Shown one piece after another: positions 36,901-48,972 of a stretch of DNA of 64,000 bases (within the stretch, counting starts at the first letter, position 1; the number at the start of each line of letters is the position of its first letter). The notes under the pieces are model-generated. The model had not been told where the DNA came from and did not search any database. It worked only from the letters and a program-made list of their open reading frames with translations. Source of the DNA: Sarcocystis neurona (Eukaryota; Apicomplexa; Conoidasida; Eucoccidiorida; Sarcocystidae); NCBI GenBank assembly GCA_000727475.1, contig KL647289.1, positions 8,606,154-8,670,153 on the forward strand, in the 5' to 3' direction. The position numbers and the translations under genes are program-made.

Positions 36901-37760
36901 CACAACGTTGGTGCCAGAGCAAGTATCCTTTTTCTGCTAGAGAAGCAACGCTCTCCTTAGCCGGAACAGCAAGAGGATCGTCCGTGCCAAGATCCTTAGC
37001 TGTAGAAGTGAGAGCAGGTAGAGTAGTGCAACACTTCGACAGTTGCATCTCAACATCGTCTTCTTGAGGACATGAGCATCTACTCTGAAAATCGGACTTG
37101 CTGCCGCCTGGCCTGGCTCTGTAATTGACACAGTTTACGCTGAACGGGCACACAACAGCATCAGCCGGAACATCTGCACCTCCTCAGCGTAGTCGGCAGC
37201 CCAGACGCCTGTATCCACAACGACTCGGCTAGCGTAGAAGCACCTCCGCAGTAAGAACACCAGCCGCAGCTTCAAGGGCAGCAGCGGATGCACTTCAGCA
37301 GCATCTCCTAGGCGCTGGCAGAACTGGGGCGAGCGTGTGCATGCTCTGCGTTGCTGGTTGCCCGACCATGTGGCTGCCAGGAAAGCCGAAGAAAGTGGAC
37401 AAGCAGGAGCACTGGCACCAGCAAGGGCACTACCAGGGCACTCAGCGTCAGGCTTAGCCTCAGCAGAAAGCGCACCGACTACTTAGATCACTTTCTAATG
37501 TCAGCGTTCGCGCCTGGAAGTGAGGCCGTCTACACCGGGGCAGCTATACGAGTGCGAACAGAGAGGGTAACTCGCCACGGACTGTAACGGCCGCTCGCAG
37601 CTTTTTCGACTGCACTTCGTGCTGCGAAAAAAATCTGCCTGTCTTCCTCGCTGCTACAACAGCAACTGTACGTCTTCAGCTGAATCTGTTCGTGTTGTCG
37701 TACCGTCTTCCGCGCTGCCACGATATCCTTGCTGCTACTGCTACGCCTGCTGCCTTTCAG
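30909..37760. other. No recognised gene; scattered weak ORFs
   Basis: ORFs on both strands are under about 165 codons and carry no motif I know. Pieces with coding-like composition on the + strand are 34554-34808 (ERPRLDTACSICTIERKGEE), 35781-36005 (SREEDGFPGKAHEEGRTKRK) and 36335-36622 (MATQKFGTRDWERRVDW). These could be exons of the downstream low-complexity or AP2 gene, but I could not connect them by phase. CAG triplets return from about 34930, marking re-entry into repeat-rich DNA. Confidence 0.4.
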
Positions 37761-40104
37761 AGAGGCGTATTCTACCTCTGCATTGTGACGGAGAGTCTGC
37801 ACGGCGCCTGCAGGTAAGCTCTCCTGTAGACAAAGTTTGGCTTGACTCTCCCCGTTGTCCCTACCAATGGAAACAAAAGAAGCTAGTGCAGCAGCAGCAG
37901 CGGTAGCAGCAGCAGCGCGAGACACTCAGATGGCCGCAACGCCGAACGTGGCCGCAGCACCAACGGGCCATGCACTTTTTGAGAGACTGGCAGGCCTGAT
38001 GAGGCCGGAGACCGGCCTGCCAGAGACACAAGATGCAGCAACGGCAGCACCGGCTTCACCACAGTCGTGCGCAACAGCTGGGTGGAGTGGCCTTCACGCT
38101 GCATTCCGCTCCCTTACTACCTCTCAGGAGGCTGCATCACCAGCACAAACAAAACACTCCGAGGAGCTGGAAAATCGGGCAAGCACGAGGCGAGAAGACC
38201 GCAAGTGCAGAAGCAGAAATGTATGTTATTTGGCAACACACTCCTGCATACGTTCAGGTTCACCATTAGATGCCGGGATGCCGAAAGTAGGAGCCTCAAC
38301 GAGTGCAATCCCACAAGGATCCGCACCCTCAATGTCACCAGCCGCAACGCCAGCAACGGCACCGCCTCAGGCAGCACCTGCACCAGCGGTGAAACAGCTG
38401 GCATCAACAGAACCTGCAACAGCGATGCGGGCGCCAAGAATGCCGGGGGCAGCAATTTCTCTCGTAACACTCACGGCAGCGGCAAGAGAAGCAACGGTAG
38501 CTGCAGGAACAGGGACAGTGAGCCCAGCAATACAAGAAACACACGGTGCAGCATCAGTGGCAGTCACCAGTGAAAGTGTTTCGCCAACAGCGGCACCAGC
38601 AGCGAAGACAGAGGCTCTAAAAGTACAAGCTCGGGATGGGCAAACCGATTGTACTGTAGACGCCCTCTGCAAAGACTACGTGTTTGATCCTAACAAAACT
38701 AACTGCTGTTCCATCAGCACTTCACTCGCGAAGCATGGGCGGGAAGGCAGGCTGCAGGTAACGCCCGAGAACACATTGTCAAGCAAGAACAGAAACATTT
38801 TGAACAACGGAGGTAGGGGGGCAGACACGCCAGCCAACGTGAATTGCTGCGGTAAGACGAGACGTGCTACAAGTTCTGTAACAGCCGCTGCATCCTCTGC
38901 GTCCTCCCTGTCTGTGACACCGCGCCGTCTTCTCTCAGAAGAAACCGTTGCTTCAAGTGCTGCTTCACCTGCCGACGGTACGGCGTGCCTGTCTTCGTCC
39001 GCCTCTGCTGCAGCGCGTGATCCTTCCAGCGCCTGCACATTTAATGCTGCACACGCAGCTGGAATAATTGCATGTCCGTCTACAGCTGAAGTAGAGATCC
39101 ACAACACCATCGCTACACTGTGTCCCACCAACACGCAACTGCAGCGGCAGTCACACCAACGACAGCAACAGCAGCCACAACATGCTGGAGAGTGGCAACT
39201 ACACGAACAAATTCGACAACACATGCACCGCCAGCTACTGCAGTCCCAGCAACCAGGACAACAGCGGCAAGTCCTCCAAAGTCAGTTGTTCGGACAGCAC
39301 CAGCAATTACTGCAGCAGCAGCAACAGCAGAAGAATGAGCAGGAGCAGAAAGTTCAAGAACAGTGGCCGCAGCGGCAGACGCAACAACTGCAGCCAGGGC
39401 AACACCAAGAGCGTCTGGTACAGCAGCGGCTTCACACGCAGCAGGAGAAACAATTGCAGCACCAGCCCGGACATCAGCAGTGTTCGCGACATAAATCAAT
39501 TCGACTGTTCCTACTGGAGGATTACGAGGGTCCAGAGCTGCCACCAGCACACCCTTTAGTCTCCCTCTGTTTTGGCACGAGTAGCGAGGACGAGGAAGAA
39601 GAGCAACAACGGCAGGAGCACGGAGCTTCAGACGCAGCAAGACTTCTTGCTCATGTGACCGCTTCTGCAGGGGAGGGTAATTTGGCGACAAACAGCAGCA
39701 CGTTGGGCTTCGCGGTGCTGAAAAAGAAAAAAAAGCGAGAGCGGAAAGTCAGCGTTGGTGCGACAGACGCTTTATGGCAACCTCACTTTCACCCCCACAA
39801 CCAGGTAAAGTCCTGCTACCGGGGAAGCGCTTCCTTGTGAGCTGTGTGTCGTGCTGCTTCGCAGGCCGCTGCGCAGGCTGGTCCAGCAAAGGACCACCAT
39901 CAGTTAATGTGTCTGTCTTCCACAACAAGAGGTCGCATCAGCGGAAAGCTGCAGCTGTTTCAGGAAGCTGGAGGGTTCGGTACAGTTGTGGGGCTTCACA
40001 GCGCAGGGCGGAGACGTGGTACACCAGCAACCGCACCAGTTATGGGAAGAGATGCAGCAGGACCACCAGCGGCAGTAAAGAGACGACTGCAACACCGGCA
40101 ATGA
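37761..40104 (+). CDS. Ala/Gln/Ser-rich low-complexity protein, spliced
   Basis: The main exon ends at 39804 (donor GTAAAG) and joins in phase 0 to 39865-40104 (acceptor CTTCGCAG, TGA stop). The start is open to two readings. One is ATG 37867 (METKEASAAAAA). The other is an upstream exon 37761-37813 (TTTCAG acceptor, GTAAGC donor) encoding RGVFYLCIVTESLHGAC, whose phase-2 end joins T at 37889 to give Ser before the Ala run. Product: about 700 residues of Ala/Thr/Ser/Pro-rich sequence, then Gln-rich sequence (39120-39480), then more ordinary sequence (SIRLFLLEDYEGPELPPAHP and VLKKKKKRERKVSVGATDAL, a basic stretch). A further donor at 40075 (GTAAAG, phase 0) would allow splicing to the AP2 exon at 41161, so the two may be one gene. 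No enzymatic domain is seen. Confidence 0.5.
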
Positions 40105-41160
40105 ATACTGCGGGAGCCCCGTCATCTCGTTCACCATACTAGCAACAGCTACAGCAGTAGCATTACCCGTGGGAAGAACGAAGCGACGCGTCTGAGGAGC
40201 AGCCTTACTAGCAACATACGTGAAGAGGCCACAGTGTAGACAACAATATAAGTGGACAGGAACGCCGCCACACAACACCCGACTCACTGTGCACACCTCC
40301 AGTGGAAAAGCACAAAACCACACATTTACCTTCGTCCTTTCTTGGGCGGGGAAGCATCACTGTTGACCTTGCGCTATCTTAGCCAAAGCCTTCTTCAGCC
40401 GCAGTACACCCATGCCTTTGCCTCTTGTTTGCTCGAGGAGGAGCAGCAACGGGTGTAGCAGAGTGTGCACAGCATGATTGGGAGGATAACACAGAAGGCA
40501 GGAAGAGATCGACTACAAAGAAAAGCAATTTGAATAATTACCTTGTGCCACATACGCCTGCCTCGTACAGCCGCGGCCAGTCCCTGCTTCAGGGAAATCC
40601 TTCTGTCGCTTGCTGCAGAAGAGGGGTTCTCTGCAGTTGCGCACTTGTTTCCTTTGTGTGTTTGGCCATCACCGCAGTAGGGAATGTGTAAATGATCATG
40701 TACCAAACGGACCGTGTCTTGAATTCGTGACCAGTGCAACACAGCTAACACCTCGCCCTTCTGTCTTCTTACACCACCGCGACAAAGGTATACGCTGGTA
40801 ACGGTCTAGTAGCAGTGTACTGTTGCAGTATACTGTTTCCATACGTACGATGCAAACTCGCACACGAGAAGTGTACACATATGCGCGTGTGCCCGTGTAC
40901 CACCGCAAAACATCTGAGTACTTGCACTCTGAAGTCGGCTCGTAGCTATTCACTGTGCTTCTAGGTCATGCGCCTACACAATTTTGTATTATCTCTCACC
41001 CCGCCGTCATATGGTCTAATTACACGTGGGTATGACTCCTACGTACATACAGCTGAAATCGGCATACGACGCAACCAGGGTCCAATACGTATAGTTTACG
41101 CTGTCACTATTGAGAAATACGCACACTAGCATATCCGCTCCCTAAGTTTGTGTGCTGCAG

Positions 41161-43882
41161 GAGTTCCGAGTACGTTACCGCTACAAAGGCAGCATGCGGC
41201 TGAAGACTCTTTCCTGCGCCCGCTTCGGAAGAGAAGGAGCACGTAGACTCACAGCGGCATTTGTGCAGCGCTGGCAGAAATCAGGGCGTAGAATCGCCGC
41301 AAAAACTGAACGCTCAAAGCTGGCATTAAGTGACCTTCCTCCTGATATTCACCTGTTGCCTTTCTACGACAAGAAGCGTCCTGCTGCTGCCCCCGTAAAC
41401 AGGAGTGATAGCACCGGCAGCAGCTATTACCTGAGCAGCTGTTCCACCACCAGCGCCTTCGAGTACAGCTGCAACACCAGCGGAAGCACGACCACCCCTA
41501 CGCCGAACAGCGGCTGTTGTAAAAGTGACTCCAAAGTCAGCAACACTGGTGGCAGGATTGATCATTTTCGGAATTCCGGTGTGCCAGCAGCGCAGGTCCC
41601 GCCTTCTCCGTCTGCTCCAATTGCTACCCAAACGCCAAGTCTCTCGGGTTTCGATGAGCCGACTCTCCCTCTCTGTGCAATACCACGACCGGTCTCTCTG
41701 CTGGAAGTGCTGCCTTCGGCTGCTTGTGGTGCTGCTGCTGTCTCTGCGTCTTCGGCTGTCTCCACACCAGCTGCCAGTGGAATGGCTCCAGCTGCCACTG
41801 TTTCATACATTCCTGCCGCTGCTGCGTTCGTCCGCAGTAACTGCGCACCTTTCTGGCCGTCAAGTGCTGCTGCCGCTGCCGTTGCTGCAAGGGGACACGG
41901 AAAGGAAAGCATCGACGTGGCGCTGTCTCAAAAAACGGCGCTTCCCCACAGTCACACCTGCAACTCCTCGAATACTACGCTCTCGTGGGACACCAGCCAC
42001 ACTTTTTGTTCCCATGGCCTCAACCACAGCGGGTCGGACCCTTTCTTTGATAGCACTACTGCAAGTAGTAGCAACAGTCATAGTAGTAGCCCCGCGACAG
42101 TCCTTCCCAATGGAACCAGCAGCAGCTGTAACTCTTACCGCTGTGGGAACCAACCTTGCAGATGCAGCAGCTGCTGCCATTTTCTCCGCATCTGCTACCG
42201 CTCTTCTGGGTGCGGCTCCGCCTACGCGGGGCCCTCGAGCGCTTGCTGTCACACTCTGAGCGAGTACAACAGTGCTGTAAGATGGAACGTCACCGCATTA
42301 AAGCGGGTTCCCGATTCCGCTGCAAGTAACACAGCTGCTGCTGCAGCAAGTGTTGCTGATGCTGCAGCAATTAGTACTTCTGACCGGACGAACAGCGCTG
42401 CGGGATCCACAAATCATACTACTGAGTGTCCACCAGGGAAAACTCCTGAGACAACGACTTGTCTGCTGCCTCTTCACATATTTGGTAAGCTGCTATCAGG
42501 CAGGCACTGACTGAGTGGTGTCGCCTCCTACGTACTGATGCTGGTGGTATACCAGCACGTCCCCGTGCTGGTGTCTACGAAGAGGTACTGCAACTGCCGT
42601 GGAAATCTCATCAGCGACGGAGCCACCAACAACAGAGTTGCTTACCGCAACGCAGGCTCGGCTGAACGCAGTAGATAGACGGCAAGTTTCCGCGTCGCTT
42701 GGGGACAGTTCAACTCTAACGAGTAAAACCTCTCTCTACTTATAATGTGATGATGATTATTTGTGTCACACGTAGGCGAAGTAGCGGTTGATCTACTATC
42801 TGCTATCGTGTTTCAACCTTGCACCGACCGTGTGGTCAGAAATAGCTGCATTCACGGGACGATGCTGGTTTGGGAGTTAGTCTCCATGTAGGAGTGCAGC
42901 CCCATGTATGAAATGAACACGCAGCTGTTCATCGTCCATTTTTAGAAATGCAGACAGCGGCGCGCTGCGGAGCTTCTTCCCCGTGTTTTTACGTCTTGTG
43001 TGTGCTTTGTGCCGCGGTCCTGCATGTGTCGCTTCTTCTCTCAAGTGGCACCGAGGTGTTGTCGTTTTCGATGCGCATGGTCCCTCGAGAGTGTTTACTT
43101 GTACTCACTGAGCTACTTCGTCCTTGGCCTCTGGTATATGTTTGTCTGTCTGGCTGGATGCAGGGGGTTCGGCAGAGAGTATTCGTAGGCCGTCACCTGC
43201 TGCTTCAGTTGCGGCGTTCTTCGCAACTCCTGGATGCCCATTCAAGAAATTGTTACCCCCAGCACATGTTGAGTCGCCTGCTACTGCTGCAGCGTTTCTT
43301 GCAGCTCCTGCCAGTGCACTTCGCGTGACGCCTGCAACCCTTGTTTCTCCCAAGGCTGATGCAGTCTCTACGGCTGATGCAGCACCTGCTTCTGCTCCTG
43401 CTGTCGGTCGCTCTGCTTCTCCAGCTGTTCGTGCCACCTGTGATGATTCTGCTGCTGCTCGCGCTCTTGCTACTGCTTCGGGAACTTTTGCTTCTAGCCC
43501 TGTTGGGGCTGTCGCAACCGCCGCGAGCCGTGCTGCAATGTGTGCTCCTGCCACTTCAGTAGTACCGGCTGCGGTACTTCCTGCAGCAGCTGCTACCTAT
43601 CTGTCCACTGCTGCGGTGGCGTATGCACCATCTGCGATTAGTAGTACTGCACTTAGCCACTTCACTGCTGACACATTCGCAACACTTCCTGGTCGTACTC
43701 CTGCGCAGGAAATTCCACCTGCTGCTGAAGGGACTTCTGACGCCGGTAGTGCGCCTGCCGCATCTGCTTGTGCAACATCTGCTTCCGCTGCTGCAACTGC
43801 GCCATCTCCTCTTGCGGACGACTCAACTGCAGTTTTCATGACATCTCTCCCTCCTGCCACAACAGGAACGATAACCTTATAG
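41161..43882 (+). CDS. ApiAP2-type transcription factor, partial (AP2 domain C-terminal part)
   Basis: Exons 41161-42484 and 43164-43882 (TAG) join in phase 1 (TTTG|GGGGT, giving HIFGGSAESIRRP). The first exon opens directly with EFRVRYRYKGSMRLKTLSCA, then RFGREGARRLTAAFVQRW. This fits strands 2-3 and the helix of an AP2 domain (consensus W-V-Y--G-M--K-FS---FG-EEA-RLA). The first strand must come from an upstream exon, not resolved. ApiAP2 proteins are the main sequence-specific transcription factors of apicomplexans and act in the nucleus. The remainder is Ser/Thr/Asn-rich (41400-42480), then Ala/Ser/Thr/Pro-rich (43164-43880), typical low-complexity filler. The gene may start in the 37761-40074 exons. 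The stop at 43882 is the first in frame and a further splice is possible. Confidence 0.5.
42485..43163 (+). other. Intron of the AP2 gene
   Basis: Donor GTAAGC after TTTG and acceptor GGATGCAG at 43163; phases match. No other gene is seen in its 679 nt. Confidence 0.45.
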
Positions 43883-46800
43883 CTGGTCTGCCTATATGCT
43901 CATGTGTTGGCTTCTTCCCGCTGACTGCTGTTCTCTTTACTTTTGCTGCTAGTTACAAACCTCTGAACAATGTAGTCGGTGCTGGAACCGCTTCGATAAG
44001 GAGCACGAGGGGTTTCCACTTTTCAAAGTGTTGTTCTGCTCACTGTACACTGCTACCGGTAAAGCTGTTCCACCGTGCTACGAATCCGGCTGCTCTACCG
44101 GGATAGTGGTTTCCTTGGTGTAACGTGGAACCACGTCGCCAGCTTGGGCCTGCTGGCGTTTAGCTGCTTCATCTTGCTGTTATTTCGCGTGGTGTGCACC
44201 GCTACTATCGCGATGCTGAACACAGTGTTCCGTACCTGGCTGTGTCTGTGTGGTGTGTTCCCGTGCTACTGCCCTGGCTGCTGCTGCTGTTGTTGCGCTC
44301 TCGACTTCATACCGCCTTCGCATGAATGTACCAGCACCAGAGCAAATAGAGGCTGCAGCCTCCTAATCACGTTTAGCAGAAGGGCCCCCCGTATCTGCAG
44401 TGCTAGGAACAATAGAATGAGTAGGAAGTGCAGTCGACGTCCCTGCAGCAAAACACCAGCCAACTCCAGCGAGTTCAACACGCACAAACAGCGCGAGCAG
44501 TGCGGCGACAAGGGGAGCAGTATCGACCGCGTAGGCAACCGCAGTGAGGCTGCATCATGGGAAACAGCAGCAGAAAAGCTCCACACGTTTTGTCTCACTA
44601 ATGTGGAGCCACCAGTGAGCTCTGGTGCATATTCAGGCACGTATAAGGAAATACGATTGTGTGTATATGCACTCACGTATATGACAATAGATATATGTGT
44701 GTGTGTGTACGCGGCTGCAATGGTGACCTCCTTGGGTTTTGACGGACCTCCTTTTCTCTGTGTACAAATCTGTATATGGTGAACGCACCTACCCATGTCT
44801 ATATGTATAGATATGTATATATATACATGTATATATGGCCTGCTATTAGGCGCACACATACTCATCTGTTTGCACGGGATGTACGTACAGCCCGAGTGCA
44901 GGGTGTCACGGGCAGGGTTACTGTGAAGGAGACACGGTCGCGCCGCTGCGATACATACTTTGTAGCCCGCACACATTGCTACCACTGTTTCTGTATGGTC
45001 GCGACGGTTGAATCACTTTACCCCGAAATAAGATGGTCGTTCTGGAACTGTGCGCTTCAGCAAAATATTGGTGGTTTTTGTCGCCTCGGATAGCAGCACG
45101 TTCTAGAAGGATTCACCACACTTTATGTTGTAGAGCGCTCGGCGTACGATTCTAGGCATCATACGCTGCTAGAGAACAAAGTTGGATAAAGGAACTGGAC
45201 AACACATCATTCCCCTTGCAGAAGTCTGCTGTACACGTACAAGGGTATGTTGTCTCCACAAGTGTGAAAAAAGTTCCTCTTTAGGCTCGAACTCGTGTCC
45301 TAAGTAACAAGGAAATAAGAGTGACCCAGGTACACGGTCGCGCGAGCGCGTCGTGTGTCCTGAATCTGCGGAAAACTTGGGCTCAACATCGAATTTTTGA
45401 AAAACTAATATGCGTCTGTACAATAGAGCTCCCTGAAAAATTATAGAACAATTGTTTCCAGGGGTCAAGGGAAGACTTTTGAAGTGAGACCTACACACCT
45501 GCCTGTTCCACAGGTGCATCGTGTGCCTGTGCGCAGAAGATGCGGTTACTGGCAAGCAGTTGGGACGCAAGGCTTATGAGCACGCACACAACTAAGTGTA
45601 TATGCGTATATGTGTATTTTTGTGACATTCAAATTGAAGTTGTCATGCCCCGACATGGTCCCAGGGCGTTGATTGTCAAGCGGCTACTACACAGGCTCCT
45701 GAACGTGGACAGTCTACTTAACTAGACAACTAGATGAGCGTCTGTCTCGGTCCGAATCCAACGCAAGTGCGAAGGGACTGTACAAGAGCCGCCGAAAGAG
45801 GCACATCCTGCATCCTTCTTTCTATATGTGCAGCTACAGGACTCCACAAGGTCAAAAGAACCCGTTCGTCTGCGTATAGAGGACACTAGCATTGTCGGAG
45901 TGCACGCTTTTGGAAGACGAGTGATTGTGCGAGTGTATTTCGTTGCACGTTGTTTTTCTAGTGTCTTGTGCAATCCCACGCAGCGATCCGCACCCGTCAT
46001 ATTTCGTAGCTATGGGGAACACAGCAGAGGTAGCGTCACAGGCAAAATGAAGACGTGTCAGTTCAAGGTAGACGACCAGTGGTTATGAGAATGTCAACAC
46101 AGGTATCACATATCCATAATACATAGCGTAGCTCCTGCAAATATAAAACAACGTCAAGTGCATACCACAGTCTAGACAGCACCAGAGTTGTAGCGCGGGT
46201 GAGATCGAATCACGCACCAATGCAGCAATTACAGCTTACGTGTACATATATATATATATACTTACGCAGAAACGTATGCTTGATTATCTGCCAGACGCAT
46301 AACTGCTGGTAGCGTGGGAACACAGACAGGATGTTTTGCTCAGCTACCACACTGCAGAGTGGCAGACGAGTAGTTTCGTGGCATACTCTTTAATCCGGGT
46401 CCTGTCGCACATTTTGAGTGGTGCTATGTCTGACAAAGGATTGATTTCAACGTCCACACCAGAACGGTCGGAACAACGTGACACTTGCCTTATTTTGCTG
46501 CTCTGTCAGATGCGGAGAGAAACACAAATTATATGTTTCATCTGGAGAACAAGTGAATTCAATACAGCTTCAGCGCCTTGCGTGCTGCGTGACTTGAAGT
46601 GCAGTATGCAGTCCACATTGGCTCTGCCGGTGAAGGCCTCCTTGCTGTGCTATAGCTCTCTAAGATATCAATTACGTACACTTTAATGTGGAATCGTATG
46701 CCTTTAGTATACACACATGTGTACACGCCGTGTGTTGTTGATAATATGCTGGTTTAAATTTTGCCTTTCGCAGAAGAATACAGTAGAGCGTTTACTACGT

Positions 46801-48492
46801 GAATTCAGCAGACCTACTGTATCCAAAGTCGATCCAGTTAGCGAGTTGAGGTTTAAATCTATCCAGTCGACAACGAGGGAAGCTGCAATACTGAGGCGAA
46901 ACCTTTCCACGCAGCGCCAAGGCTTTTACCCCCATTGCACTCTATTATCAGTAGAACACTAGCAATGATAATATTCCATAATCTCCTCCTGTCCACCAGA
47001 GGACTTGATCGAATGTTTCGTGTTATTTTTCCGCGTAACCTACTTCTGTATATCGGCAGCTACGGGTTGACCATGGCGTCGGAGCGGAGCTTGTACGACC
47101 TGAAGGAAACGGCTTCGCACGTACTGCGAAGCAAATCCCGCCTGCACGCCGTCAGGATTGCCTGTGAAGCAGGTTCTGCCAAGTTCACAAGCTATTCAAA
47201 GAACTCAGAAACTACTGATGGGCAGAATCTTCTGAGACTAGAGCCTGTTCAGTGCGACACATCGGCTATTTATACACAAGACCTGGTGCGGTCACAAGCT
47301 GTTCAAAGGAATCAACACTTCTGAGCAGCACTTGTTTCAGTCGCCAGTCATCAGGAGGAGCTGCAAAAATGAAGACGCATCAGTGCGTCTTGCCACCCCT
47401 TCTTTATAGATAACGCGGACTAGGAGATTAGGACATGACATATCTGCATGAATTACGTGTTGATAGTTGCACCCCAGAGACACACCATAATCCTGTAAAC
47501 AGAAACTTATTTTCTGCTTACTGTAGTGCCGTCTCCGTGGAAGTTCCATTATGAACCAATTACAGGCAGACTCAGCGATACGCCTTTCTCCAACAGGACT
47601 ACCTCTTGCCACGTGTAGCCGATTTTCTTTTTTTTTTACTGGTAGTACTCTTGCACCACAGGAACACTCCTAGTGTTTCGTCGGATAGATCACGGAGAGG
47701 CCCGTCAACCTGTAGAGAGTGGTTAACGGAGACACATTCCTTTACGGACATACGCGTACATATGAATTCATGTATGTAATTGCCGATATATGCGTGTGTG
47801 CAGGAATTGGATAAATTGACAGTAGCGGTAGATATTTGTCCCTGTTCTGCAGCATCAATGCTTACACAAATGGGTCCGCTGCTTTCAGTGCCATCCTGCA
47901 GCTTGTTCGTGGAAGATGTCACGACAACTTCTATCGGTTGTGCTTCGAGTGGAAGGCAACCTGGAGACTTTATACGGCAACGCACCGTTTCTGTAAAGAC
48001 ACACAAATAGAATTGCCGTGCTGCTAACACCCCTGGATACCCCAGAAATGCTAGACGATGTGTGATTGTATAGCGTTGGAGACGAAGAGGGTGAAGGGTA
48101 TTCTGCGATCCGAAGCAGTGTCCTTTGGCCAGAATACACTACGGCGGCGTAAGAGGGTAGCCGTAGGCCTCCGGACGACGCGTGGTTGCCCTTACAGCTG
48201 TAAAAGTCACCCCAGTGACCTCAGGGAGAGCTTTGTTTCTACAATTCTCCTCGTTGTGTGCTTCGTCTTCTGCGAGCGAAACCAACTGCTACAGACCGAG
48301 TAAATCTGGTGCGTCCTACTCGTGCTCCATGGTGTATGACCCTCGCCTATCAGGCGTGTGCTTGCCTGTGTGAAAAATAAACCGCTTTCACATACTACTA
48401 GACCTTGATGCTGAATGAAATAGGTATGTATAGACGTAGGGTATGCACACGTGTCGAAGAATCTGTCTAACCTATTGCTAGACAGAAATACG
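43883..48492. other. No recognised gene; microsatellites at 44690-44840 and 46240-46265
   Basis: Two overlapping + strand ORFs (43768-44106 and 44075-44782) carry hydrophobic stretches (ASLGLLAFSCFILLLFRVV), but no start or splice signal ties them to a gene. A 103-codon ATG frame at about 47013-47324 (MFRVIFPRNLLLYIGSYGL) is coding-like but unidentified. TGTGTGTGTA/TATATA blocks lie near 44690-44840 and a TA run near 46245-46260. Confidence 0.4.
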
Positions 48493-48972
48493 ATGGCAGA
48501 TATACGCAGGTGTATAAGCCGCTGGATCCTCGTGCAGCGCGTGTGTGTGTGTGTGCTGCTCGCCGCTGATATCTTCAGCATGCTTGTATGTCTCTGGGTG
48601 TACTTGCTACAAGTAAATAGAAAATCCAGTCGGGCCTCCAAGTCCTTCAGAGATGCACACCAATATGCAAAAAGGGGAGAAGCAACGCCCGCTGCTTTCT
48701 CGTCCAGAGCACGAGCTGTTGCTGCTGCTGTTGATGTCGCCTATGTACGAGTGTGCGTGGCCGCAAGATCGTACTCTTCATACGAGCATTGGAAGCACAG
48801 CCGCTTTCACGTACGCATACAGCGCAGAGTAAAGAAGCCCGCTAGCCATTTTCCACAGCAGTCGCAAGAGCTTTTTCTCTGGGTTTTTCCGCGCCTTCTC
48901 GGAGCTGTCCAGTTGGCGGGTTGTCGCGAGAAATTCACGTTCTTTCTTCATTTGAAGGCAACGGCGGAATGA
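48493..48972 (+). CDS. Hypothetical small membrane protein (159 aa), weak
   Basis: ATG frame starting MADIRRCISRWILVQRVCVC. A hydrophobic segment at about residues 12-38 (LVQRVCVCVLLAADIFSMLV onward) is followed by basic, Ser-rich sequence. A second hydrophobic stretch lies near residues 128-141 (ELFLWVFPRLLGAVQL). The GTGTGTGTGTG behind VCVCV could be a chance microsatellite. I recognise no family, and start context is the only initiation evidence. Confidence 0.3.
   Translation: MADIRRCISRWILVQRVCVCVLLAADIFSMLVCLWVYLLQVNRKSSRASKSFRDAHQYAKRGEATPAAFSSRARAVAAAVDVAYVRVCVAARSYSSYEHWKHSRFHVRIQRRVKKPASHFPQQSQELFLWVFPRLLGAVQLAGCREKFTFFLHLKATAE

Noticed and set aside
38367..39691. Ala/Val-rich minus-strand ORFs opposite the low-complexity gene
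   Set aside because: Shadows of the + strand GCA/CAG codons. The + strand has the splice-consistent exons and the less biased C-terminal region.
45250..45310. GTTCGAG-like tRNA T-arm on the minus strand
   Set aside because: No matching T-stem, anticodon arm or acceptor stem could be laid out around it. I found no convincing tRNA in the window by eye.
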